Of a stretch of DNA of 64,000 bases, positions 15,754 to 23,048 are shown piece by piece. The translations under genes were made by a program, and so were the position numbers. The notes below the pieces were generated by a model. That model was not told the DNA's origin. It worked only from the letters and a program-made list of their open reading frames with translations, and made no database searches. This DNA comes from Clostridia bacterium (lineage in GTDB: Bacteria > Bacillota > Clostridia > Oscillospirales > Acutalibacteraceae). Each line of letters starts with the position of its first letter. The first letter of the stretch is position 1. The stretch is taken from positions 62,001-126,000 of the forward strand of contig JAFRQM010000011.1 of assembly GCA_017428625.1 (NCBI GenBank). The letters run 5' to 3'.

Positions 15754-16839
15754 ATGAATATTGACGAACTTGTAAAATTCTCAAACTTTTACGGCGGAAA
15801 TACCGACCTGGTTCTTGCGGGCGGTGGCAATACATCCGCCAAAAATGGCAATGTTATGTATGTAAAAAGCTCCGGAACGAGGCTCGCAACCATAAAAGCC
15901 GAGCAGTTTGCCGAAATTGATTTGACAAAGCTGTCGCATATATTTGAAAAAGAATATCCGCAGGATGACAGGGAAAGAGAAGCACTTGTGCTCGCAGACC
16001 TTATGGCTTCAAAACGCGATGAGGATGATAATAAACGGCCGAGCGTTGAAACTATGCTTCACGCTCTGTTCAAACAGACTTATGTTTTGCACCTTCACCC
16101 CGCTGTTGTGAACGGACTTACCTGTTCTTTGGGCGGAGAAAAACTTGCGAAAACACTTTTCGGCGAAAAGATTATCTGGGTTGACGCCTGTAAACCGGGA
16201 TATATCCTTTCAAAAATATGTTATGAAAAAATTTCGGATTATGAAAAACAGTATTCCGAAAACGCAGATATACTGTTTTTGCAAAACCACGGTGTTTTTA
16301 TAGCCGACAATACAGTTGAAGGCCTCGGAACTAAGCTTAACTCAATTATTGGCACGCTTGAAAAACATCTTGTAAAAAAGCCCGATGTTTTTAATGAAAG
16401 CCGTGAAGAAGGTTTCTGCAAAGATATTATTTCACTTTTCGGAGGCTGCTGTGTCGCTGTAAAAAGCGGTGATATTGACAGGCTCTGTGAAAATTACCAA
16501 TCCGCCTTGTCAATAATAAATCCGTTTACACCCGACCATATAGTTTACTGCAACGCGTATCCTTTATGGATTGAAAACGCCGGTCAGCTTGAAGAAAAAA
16601 CGGAAGAATATAAATCCCGCTTTAATAAACTGCCTAAAGTAATTATTTGCAAAAATAAAGGTATTTACTGCGTCGCTCCCGATGAAAATAAACTTGAAAC
16701 GGTAAAAGCCGTTTTTGAGGATGCGGTTAAAATAGCCGTTTATTCGCAAAGTTTCGGCGGTCCTCTGAATATGAGCGAATATCTTACGGATTTTATTGTC
16801 AACTGGGAAGTTGAATCTTACCGCAGCAAACAGAATTAA
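15754..16839 (+). CDS. Class II aldolase, like the aldolase half of RhaD/YuxG
   Basis: 361 residues from the ATG at 15754 (an ATG at 15745 is equally possible; neither has a strong ribosome site). The class II aldolase/adducin zinc ligands are seen in VLHLHPAVVNG and FLQNHGVFI, with AGGGNTSAK and RPSVETMLHAL. The C-terminal extension ends in FIVNWEVESYR. This pattern matches the aldolase domain of the fused rhamnulose-1-phosphate aldolase/lactaldehyde dehydrogenase (YuxG type), and the dehydrogenase is encoded separately by the next gene. It should cleave a ketose 1-phosphate to dihydroxyacetone phosphate and an aldehyde. The true sugar is unknown. Confidence 0.82.
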   Translation: MNIDELVKFSNFYGGNTDLVLAGGGNTSAKNGNVMYVKSSGTRLATIKAEQFAEIDLTKLSHIFEKEYPQDDREREALVLADLMASKRDEDDNKRPSVETMLHALFKQTYVLHLHPAVVNGLTCSLGGEKLAKTLFGEKIIWVDACKPGYILSKICYEKISDYEKQYSENADILFLQNHGVFIADNTVEGLGTKLNSIIGTLEKHLVKKPDVFNESREEGFCKDIISLFGGCCVAVKSGDIDRLCENYQSALSIINPFTPDHIVYCNAYPLWIENAGQLEEKTEEYKSRFNKLPKVIICKNKGIYCVAPDENKLETVKAVFEDAVKIAVYSQSFGGPLNMSEYLTDFIVNWEVESYRSKQN

Positions 16840-16852
16840 CGGAGGCCTTGTT

Positions 16853-17737
16853 ATGAATCTGGAAGAAGCCAAAAAAGCAGCAGCAGAAAATATTCATATC
16901 AGAAATAACGCGCCCGGTCGCCTTTCAGGCAAAATAACCGTAGTAACGGGCGGGGCGCAGGGTTTCGGGGCAGGAATTGCGGAATACCTTTATAATGAAG
17001 GCGCTAGTGTTCTGATTGCAGATTTATCTTTTCAAAAAGAAACCGCCGAAACTTTGATTAAAGAAAAACTCGGTGAAAGAGCAACGTTTTGCCCCTGCGA
17101 TGTTTCCGATGAAGAATCTGTTATAAAAATGGTTTGTTTTTGCGTTGAAAAATTCGGCGGTATTGATTTATTTGTTTCCAATGCAGGAATTGCCAAAGCA
17201 GGTGATATATCTACTCTTCCGACCGAGACTTTTGAGCGAATTTCAAAAATCAACTATGAAGGTTTTTATTTCTGTTCAAAGTATTCATCTGAAATTATGA
17301 AAGCTCAAAACTCAGCCGATATAAACAACTGGGGTGATATAGTTCAGATTAACTCTAAATCGGGTATTGTCGGCTCAAAAGCGAATTTTGCCTACTCCTC
17401 AAGCAAATTCGCGGGAATCGGTCTTACTCAGAGCCTTGCCCTTGAGCTTGCGCAATACAGAATAAAAGTCAACGCCGTATGCCCCGGCAATTACTATGAC
17501 GGCCCGCTTTGGTCCGATCCCGAAAAAGGGTTGTTTATTCAATATCTTAATGCCGGTAAAGTTCCGGGAGCAAAAACAATCGATGATGTCAAAGCTTTTT
17601 ATCTTGCGAAACAACCTATCAATAACAGAGGTTGTCTTCCTTCTGATGTTGCAAAAGCGGTTATTTACTGTGTTGAACAGCAATTTGAAACCGGTCAGGC
17701 AATTCCGGTCACAGGCGGTCAGGTAATGCTTGCATAA
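16853..17737 (+). CDS. Short-chain dehydrogenase, like the dehydrogenase half of RhaD/YuxG
   Basis: 294 residues from the ATG at 16853, nine bases after GGAGG; upstream frame extension is spurious. It is a Rossmann-fold SDR: cofactor loop TGGAQGFGAG (about 32-41), ADLS, NAGIAK, and the catalytic Tyr-Lys pair in FAYSSSKFAG. The C-terminal part (PGNYYDGPLWSDPE, LPSDVAKAV) is also seen in fused aldolase/dehydrogenases of the YuxG type. It probably oxidises or reduces the aldehyde released by the preceding aldolase. The gene follows that aldolase by 13 bases and is followed by the PHP gene. Confidence 0.83.
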   Translation: MNLEEAKKAAAENIHIRNNAPGRLSGKITVVTGGAQGFGAGIAEYLYNEGASVLIADLSFQKETAETLIKEKLGERATFCPCDVSDEESVIKMVCFCVEKFGGIDLFVSNAGIAKAGDISTLPTETFERISKINYEGFYFCSKYSSEIMKAQNSADINNWGDIVQINSKSGIVGSKANFAYSSSKFAGIGLTQSLALELAQYRIKVNAVCPGNYYDGPLWSDPEKGLFIQYLNAGKVPGAKTIDDVKAFYLAKQPINNRGCLPSDVAKAVIYCVEQQFETGQAIPVTGGQVMLA

Positions 17738-17750
17738 AAGAGGAATTAAA

Positions 17751-18923
17751 ATGGAAACTGATTATTTAACAATATTAAACGCGCCGTCTTCAGAACAAAG
17801 ATTAACCAATCTGAAGAATATAATCTCAAATGAAAAGGTAAAGCCTCCTGTTTACAATGAATATGCAAACAATCATATTCATACAGAGTATTCTTTTTCA
17901 CCTTATTCTCCTTCCGCTGCTGTATATTTTGCAAGGCAGGCGGGGCTTCCCACAGCCGGAATTATGGACCATGACTCCATTGCAGGGGCACGGGAATTTA
18001 TAGAAGCAGGTAAAATAGCCGGTGTTGCTACAACTATCGGTCTTGAATGCAGAGTAAGTCTTGCAGGAACTCCGCTTGAAGGCAAAAGAGTAAACAACCC
18101 GGATCAAATCAGTTGTGCTTATATGGCTTTACATGGCGTTCCACACCACAACATTGATTATTTAAATGATTTTTTTGCTCCTTTAAGAGAAAAAAGAAAC
18201 ATCCGCAACAAAAAGATGGTAAATAACATAAACAGCATTGTTTCGCAAAGCGGAATTAATGTTGATTTTGAGAAAGATGTTGTTCCGCTATCAAATTATA
18301 AAATCGGAGGCAGCGTAACCGAAAGACATATTCTTTATGCTCTCGCACTTAAAATTTCGGAAAAATTCTCAGATAAAACCGTTGAATTTCTTGAAAACGA
18401 TTTATCTGTTCCGCTTTCCGAAAAACAGATAAATCAAATGAAAGATATCGGAAGTAAGTTTTTTACTTATGATTTGCTCGGCATTCTCAAAGGAGCGTTT
18501 ATAAAAAAAATATATGTGGATGCGGACGAAGAGTTGCTTCACATTTCAGAACTTTCCGACTTGGCAAAAAAGATTGACGCTCTGCTTTGCTATGCTTATC
18601 TCGGTGATGTTACCGACAGCGTAACAGGCGATAAAATCGCTCAGAAATTTGAGGATGATTATCTTGAGGAACTTTTTAAAGTATTAAAAGAACAAAATGT
18701 TGACGCTGTAACATATATGCCTTCAAGAAACACTCCGCAGCAATTAAACAATGTTATGGCATTATGCAAAAAATACGGATTTTTTGAAATTTCCGGTGAA
18801 GATATAAACTCTCCGAGACAGAGTTTTATTTGCAAACAGTTGGTAAAACCCGAGTTCAGTCATCTTATCAACGCTACCTGGACTTTAATTGAAAGAGAGA
18901 ACAAATTGTCGTCAGATTATTAA
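17751..18923 (+). CDS. PHP-domain metal-dependent hydrolase
   Basis: 390 residues from the ATG at 17751, behind AGAGGA. The PHP metal motifs are plain: HIHTEYS (His42, His44), IMDHDSI (Asp73-His74-Asp75), and GLECRVS (Glu99). A long middle insertion rich in Lys and Glu precedes a C-terminal segment with MPSRNTPQQLN and SGEDINSPRQSF. PHP proteins hydrolyse phosphoesters, for example phosphatase or cyclic phosphodiesterase reactions. In this operon it may dephosphorylate a sugar intermediate, which is inference only. Last gene of the four-gene cluster. Confidence 0.78.
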   Translation: METDYLTILNAPSSEQRLTNLKNIISNEKVKPPVYNEYANNHIHTEYSFSPYSPSAAVYFARQAGLPTAGIMDHDSIAGAREFIEAGKIAGVATTIGLECRVSLAGTPLEGKRVNNPDQISCAYMALHGVPHHNIDYLNDFFAPLREKRNIRNKKMVNNINSIVSQSGINVDFEKDVVPLSNYKIGGSVTERHILYALALKISEKFSDKTVEFLENDLSVPLSEKQINQMKDIGSKFFTYDLLGILKGAFIKKIYVDADEELLHISELSDLAKKIDALLCYAYLGDVTDSVTGDKIAQKFEDDYLEELFKVLKEQNVDAVTYMPSRNTPQQLNNVMALCKKYGFFEISGEDINSPRQSFICKQLVKPEFSHLINATWTLIERENKLSSDY

Positions 18924-18927
18924 ACAT

Positions 18928-18957
18928 TGACAATTTGACAATATATATAGTATAATA
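18928..18957 (+). promoter_or_regulatory. Sigma-A promoter of the PP2C gene
   Basis: TTGACA at 18928-18933 and TATAAT at 18952-18957 (18-base spacer). A second TTGACA at 18936 is too close to the -10 to be used with it. It lies directly after the PHP gene stop. Confidence 0.7.
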
Positions 18958-19002
18958 ATATTTAGATTTTTATTTGATTATTCCAATAAAGGGGGCAATT
19001 AA

Positions 19003-20460
19003 ATGATTAAATTAAAGGCTGCCGTTTGTGCGGTAACGCACGCCGGTAATGTTCTTACTGAAAACGACGATAATTTTGTTCTTAACGGCAGAACTACCGC
19101 AACAGGCGAGCTCAAAAAAGGTTCTGCTTATATGCACAATGTTTATGAACCTTTTTATCTTGCAGTCTGCGACGGTATGGGCGGTGAAACAGGTTCTGAC
19201 ATTGCCTGCCGTTCAATTATTGAATATGCCAAAGATGTAACAGATGCCGGTGATGATTTCAGCGGTCCTCTTGCCACCTGTCTGCGTGACGCCAACCAGA
19301 AAATATGTGATGAAATCTCAGCTACCGGAAACAGAATCGGCACAACTGTTGCGGCTCTTTACGCGATTAAAGGCAAAATAGTTTGCGTAAACGTCGGTAA
19401 CAGCCGTATTTACAGATTCAGTGAAGGCAATCTTGAACAGATTACCGATGATTCCAATTCTCGTAATTTAGGCATCTTTCCTGATGAAGCCCCTCTTTCG
19501 CCCGGTGTGAGTGTTATAGACGATTCCCGGGACGGCGATGTTCTTTTGATTTGTTCTGACGGCCTTTCGGATCTGGTTAATGACGACGATATTTCTTCTA
19601 TTCTCGGTGCTTGTGAAAATCCTCAGGAAGCAGCGAGCAGGCTTGTAAAAACAGCTCTTCGCAACGGCGGAAGCGACAATGTTTCTGTTATTGCTGTTTA
19701 TCTTAAAACAGAACAACCAGCGGGCACATTTGCTCCTCTTGCTCAATCTGTAATCGGTTCAAAAGATACAGATTATTCTGAAGAGTATCAGTCAAACTAC
19801 GGCAGAAACGCAGACCGTAACGCCGCTCTTGCCGCTCTCAGCGATACAGAGGGTGATGATGACGACGATGATAACAGCGGCGCAAAGAAAATACTTGTTA
19901 TGGCAGGCATTGTTCTTCTTGCTGCTCTTCTCATAGTTCTTATCGCTTTCGGTGTAAGATCAATCGTTCAGTCTCGCAGAGCTGCAAAAGAGGCTGCGAC
20001 TTCCACTACAATGACCCAGTCTGTTTATGAGTTTACTGTAACTGAACTTACAGAGACAGAAACCGAGACTGAGTCTGAAACCGAAACAGAAACAGAAACT
20101 GAAACCGAGACTGAAGAAACAACAAGACGTTATTACAACACAACCAAAAGATATAATAATAACAGCGGCACAAAGAAAACTACTGCAAAACCCACCACTG
20201 CTAAACCTACTACAGAAAAGCCGGATGATTCGATTAATATCGACGACAATAAAGACGATCCCGGTCCGACCGAGCCCACATCCGGCAATAATCAGGCTCC
20301 GACAGACAATCAAACTCCCACTAATAATCAGACGCCAACCGACAATCAACAGCCGACAAATAATCAGCAACCAACTAACAACAATAATACAGGCAGCACT
20401 ACAATTTTGAACGGAGCTACATATATTATCGGTGATGAAGGTGTTTTGATTCCCGCATAA
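19003..20460 (+). CDS. Membrane-anchored PP2C-type serine/threonine phosphatase with low-complexity tail
   Basis: 485 residues. Residues 1-235 are a PP2C phosphatase: CDGMGGETG (about 56-64), LLICSDGLSD and GGSDNVSVI supply the metal-binding Asp residues. An Asp run (about 285-290) leads to one membrane helix (about 297-318). The outer part is Thr/Glu repeats (about 350-370), KPTT repeats and DNQTPTNN repeats, ending in a short TYIIGDEGVLIPA tail. Ordinary PrpC phosphatases of Firmicutes are soluble, about 245 residues, and paired with a PASTA kinase; here no kinase is adjacent. It probably dephosphorylates membrane-proximal Ser/Thr phosphoproteins. Phosphatase activity is well supported; the tail's role is not. 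Confidence 0.88.
   Translation: MIKLKAAVCAVTHAGNVLTENDDNFVLNGRTTATGELKKGSAYMHNVYEPFYLAVCDGMGGETGSDIACRSIIEYAKDVTDAGDDFSGPLATCLRDANQKICDEISATGNRIGTTVAALYAIKGKIVCVNVGNSRIYRFSEGNLEQITDDSNSRNLGIFPDEAPLSPGVSVIDDSRDGDVLLICSDGLSDLVNDDDISSILGACENPQEAASRLVKTALRNGGSDNVSVIAVYLKTEQPAGTFAPLAQSVIGSKDTDYSEEYQSNYGRNADRNAALAALSDTEGDDDDDDNSGAKKILVMAGIVLLAALLIVLIAFGVRSIVQSRRAAKEAATSTTMTQSVYEFTVTELTETETETESETETETETETETEETTRRYYNTTKRYNNNSGTKKTTAKPTTAKPTTEKPDDSINIDDNKDDPGPTEPTSGNNQAPTDNQTPTNNQTPTDNQQPTNNQQPTNNNNTGSTTILNGATYIIGDEGVLIPA
20052..20400 (+). repeat. Coding low-complexity repeats (TE, KPTT and DNQTPTNN)
   Basis: The DNA is a chain of degenerate hexamers coding Thr-Glu at about 20052-20118, then Lys-Pro-Thr-Thr units at about 20185-20220, then Asn-Gln-x-Pro-Thr units at about 20290-20390. 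They lie within the PP2C gene and are prone to length change. Confidence 0.8.
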
Positions 20461-20475
20461 ATCATTAATAATTTT

Positions 20476-20509
20476 TCAGCCTTATCCGACAGGGTAGGGC
20501 TGATTTATT
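20476..20509 (+). terminator. Terminator after the PP2C gene
   Basis: TCAGCC (20476-20481) pairs with GGCTGA (about 20498-20503), with further inner pairing, followed by TTTATTC. It lies 15 bases after the stop and before galT. Confidence 0.65.
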
Positions 20510-20528
20510 CAAATAAAGGGGTCTTATT

Positions 20529-22016
20529 ATGACAATTTTTCAGGCTATAAACGCTCTTTGTGATTATTCTGTTAAATCCGGGCTGATAGAAAAGGAAGAC
20601 AGAGTATTTTGCATAAACCGTGTTATTGATATTCTTTCAATAGATGAGTTTATTGACGAAAAATATGAAGGTCAACCGGCACTTGAAGAAATTTTAAAAA
20701 CCATTTTAGATTATGCCTGTGAAAACGGATTGTGTGAAAACTCAGTTGTTTACCGTGATTTGTTTGACACAAGAATAATGGGCATTTTTACTCCCAAACC
20801 TTCTCAGGTTATAAATGAGTTTAAAAACAGATATGCTGTTTCACCTGAATCGGCAACAGAGTATTATTACAATTTAAGTGTGAACAGCGACTATATCCGC
20901 CGTTACCGAATTAAAAATGATGTTAAATGGGTCACAAAAACCGAATACGGAGACATTGATATTACTATCAATCTTTCAAAGCCGGAAAAAGACCCTAAAG
21001 CAATCGCGGCTGCAAAAAACTCTAAACAAAGCGGCTACCCCAAATGCCAGCTTTGCATTGAAAATGAAGGTTACGCAGGCAGAGTAAATCATCCTGCGCG
21101 TGAAAATCACAGAATTATTCCCATCACCATAAATAATGAAGAATGGTGTTTTCAGTATTCACCTTATGTTTATTATAACGAGCATTGCATTGCTTTGAAC
21201 AGCAAGCATACTCCAATGATTATTAACAGAGACGCATTTAACAAGCTGTTTGATTTCGTTAAACTATTTCCTCATTATTTTATCGGTTCAAACGCTGATC
21301 TTCCAATTGTCGGCGGTTCAATTCTTACGCATGAACATTTTCAGGGCGGTAATTACACATTCGCAATGGCAAAAGCACCTGTTGAGACCGAAGTAAAATT
21401 TAACGGTTATGATGATATCTCGGCAGGAATCGTCAGATGGCCTATGTCCGTAATCAGGCTTAAAGGCAAAGATACTGTAAAAATAACCGAACTCGCTGAA
21501 AAGATTCTTTTAAAATGGCGGTCTTATGATGATGAGAAAGCGTTTATTTTCAGCAACACAGACGGTGTTCCTCATAATGCAGTTACTCCGATTGCAAGGT
21601 TCAGAGACGGCAAATATGAACTCGACCTTGTTTTAAGAAATAATATTACTACCGATGAATATCCCGACGGTTATTATCATCCTCACCCCGAATATCATCA
21701 TATTAAAAAAGAGAACATAGGTCTTATTGAAGTTATGGGTCTTGCTGTTTTGCCTTCAAGGCTTAAAAATGAAATAAACGCTCTTAAAACCGCTATTTTG
21801 AATAATGCGGATATTACTTCTGATGAAGTTCTTTCAAAACACTCAGACTGGGCTGAAATGATAAAAAACAAATATGACATAAATGAAAACAACATTGATG
21901 AAATTTTAAAAGATGAAATTGGTCTTGTTTTCTCTTCCATACTTGAACAGTGCGGTGTTTTTGAAAGAAATGAGACCGGCAAAAAACAGTTTTTGAAATT
22001 TATTGAAAGCGTATAA
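20529..22016 (+). CDS. galT: UDP-glucose-hexose-1-phosphate uridylyltransferase, Firmicute type
   Basis: 495 residues matching the long Firmicute GalT type and not the shorter E. coli type. It swaps UMP between UDP-glucose and galactose 1-phosphate in the Leloir pathway. Visible marks are the N-terminal helical region (ALCDYSVKSGLIEKEDRVFCINR), LPIVGGSILTHEHFQGGNY with the His-Glu-His-Phe-Gln active region, and YPDGYYHPHPEYHHIKKENIGLIEVMGLAVLP. The gene has its own ribosome site (AAAGGGG), and the ribokinase-family gene begins five bases after it. galK and galE are not in the window. Confidence 0.93.
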   Translation: MTIFQAINALCDYSVKSGLIEKEDRVFCINRVIDILSIDEFIDEKYEGQPALEEILKTILDYACENGLCENSVVYRDLFDTRIMGIFTPKPSQVINEFKNRYAVSPESATEYYYNLSVNSDYIRRYRIKNDVKWVTKTEYGDIDITINLSKPEKDPKAIAAAKNSKQSGYPKCQLCIENEGYAGRVNHPARENHRIIPITINNEEWCFQYSPYVYYNEHCIALNSKHTPMIINRDAFNKLFDFVKLFPHYFIGSNADLPIVGGSILTHEHFQGGNYTFAMAKAPVETEVKFNGYDDISAGIVRWPMSVIRLKGKDTVKITELAEKILLKWRSYDDEKAFIFSNTDGVPHNAVTPIARFRDGKYELDLVLRNNITTDEYPDGYYHPHPEYHHIKKENIGLIEVMGLAVLPSRLKNEINALKTAILNNADITSDEVLSKHSDWAEMIKNKYDINENNIDEILKDEIGLVFSSILEQCGVFERNETGKKQFLKFIESV

Positions 22017-22020
22017 TGTT

Positions 22021-22899
22021 ATGAGTGATATTTATGTTCTCGGCAGTATGAATATGGATATGACAGTAGTTTCACCGAGATTCCCGAAACTTGGTGAAAC
22101 AATAAACGGTCATTCTTTTTCAACAGCCCACGGCGGCAAAGGCGCCAATCAGGCTGTTGCTGCTGCAAGGCTCGGTGCAAATGTCAGTATGTGCGCCTGC
22201 ATAGGAAAAGATGCAAACGGCAAAGAACTCAAAGAGTCACTTGAATATGAAGGCATCAATACAGATTATGTTTTTGAAAGCGATTCTTCAACCGGAGCTG
22301 CGGTTATTACTCTTGTTGACGGCGATAACACAATAATTGTCGCAAAAGGAGCCAACGCAGATGTTACCTGCCGTCAGGCAGAATTGTTCCTTGACAAAGC
22401 TAAACCGGGAGATATTTTGCTTGTTCAGCTTGAAACGGATTTTAAGACCGTTGAATACGCTTTAAAACTTGCCAAAAGCAAAAAAATGATAACAGTTTTG
22501 AATCCTGCTCCGGCAGACCCCGAATGTTCCGCACTATGTGAATTTTGCGATTATATAATTCCAAACGAGACGGAATTGAAAACCATAACCGGCAACGATG
22601 ATATTGAATTTTCAATCAGAAAAATAAAAGACAATTACTCCTGTATTCCTGTTGCGACACTCGGCTCACAGGGCTGTGCGTTTTATAGAAATGAAAGCGT
22701 TGTTTTTTTGCCGTGTGAAAAAGTCAAAGCGGTTGACACAACAGGGGCGGGGGATACATTCTGCGGAGCCTTCTGCGTTGCCCTTTCAAATGACGAACCA
22801 ATTGAAAATTGCCTGAAATTTGCTCTTAAATGCGCAACCCTTTCAGTTACCAAAACAGGAGCCCAACCTTCAATTCCTTTCTTAAAAGATATTAAATAA
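22021..22899 (+). CDS. rbsK: Ribokinase-family (PfkB) sugar kinase
   Basis: 292 residues from the ATG at 22021, five bases after the galT stop; the upstream frame extension overlaps galT and is not needed. The family N-terminus YVLGSMNMDMTVVSPRFPKLGET, GGKGANQAVAAARLGA, and the C-terminal catalytic DTTGAGDTFCGAF (anion hole plus base Asp) are all typical of ribokinase. It phosphorylates ribose, or a related pentose or nucleoside, using ATP. Pairing with galT suggests general sugar salvage. The sugar is inferred from the close match to RbsK. Confidence 0.9.
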   Translation: MSDIYVLGSMNMDMTVVSPRFPKLGETINGHSFSTAHGGKGANQAVAAARLGANVSMCACIGKDANGKELKESLEYEGINTDYVFESDSSTGAAVITLVDGDNTIIVAKGANADVTCRQAELFLDKAKPGDILLVQLETDFKTVEYALKLAKSKKMITVLNPAPADPECSALCEFCDYIIPNETELKTITGNDDIEFSIRKIKDNYSCIPVATLGSQGCAFYRNESVVFLPCEKVKAVDTTGAGDTFCGAFCVALSNDEPIENCLKFALKCATLSVTKTGAQPSIPFLKDIK

Positions 22900-22913
22900 T
22901 TGTTTGTTCAATT

Positions 22914-22950
22914 ACCGCCTTTGATTGCAGAAAATCAAATGGCGGTTTCT
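22914..22950 (+). terminator. Terminator after rbsK
   Basis: ACCGCC (22914-22919) and GGCGGT (22941-22946) with further inner pairing of TTGATT with AATCAA, followed by TTTCTTT. Confidence 0.85.
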
Positions 22951-22978
22951 TTATATATACTTTTGGTTGTGGCTTTCC

Positions 22979-23006
22979 TTGACTTTGCAACAATATGTGG
23001 TATAAT
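22979..23006 (+). promoter_or_regulatory. Extended -10 promoter of the topoisomerase pair
   Basis: TTGACT at 22979-22984, a 16-base spacer, and TATAAT at 23001-23006 preceded by TGG. It is 42 bases before the B-subunit start. Confidence 0.8.
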
Positions 23007-23048
23007 GCTATTGGTAAAAATTGCACTTTTTTCGGAGGTAAGGTTTAA

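Noticed and set aside
19960..20370. Long open frame on the minus strand over the PP2C tail
   Set aside because: It is an antisense reading of the repeat region and codes a Cys/Ser/Ile-rich peptide with no plausible start site.
20052..20400. Repeated short units that might look like a CRISPR or minisatellite
   Set aside because: They are coding Thr/Glu, Lys/Pro/Thr and Asn/Gln/Pro repeats in frame with the PP2C gene and have no spacer structure.
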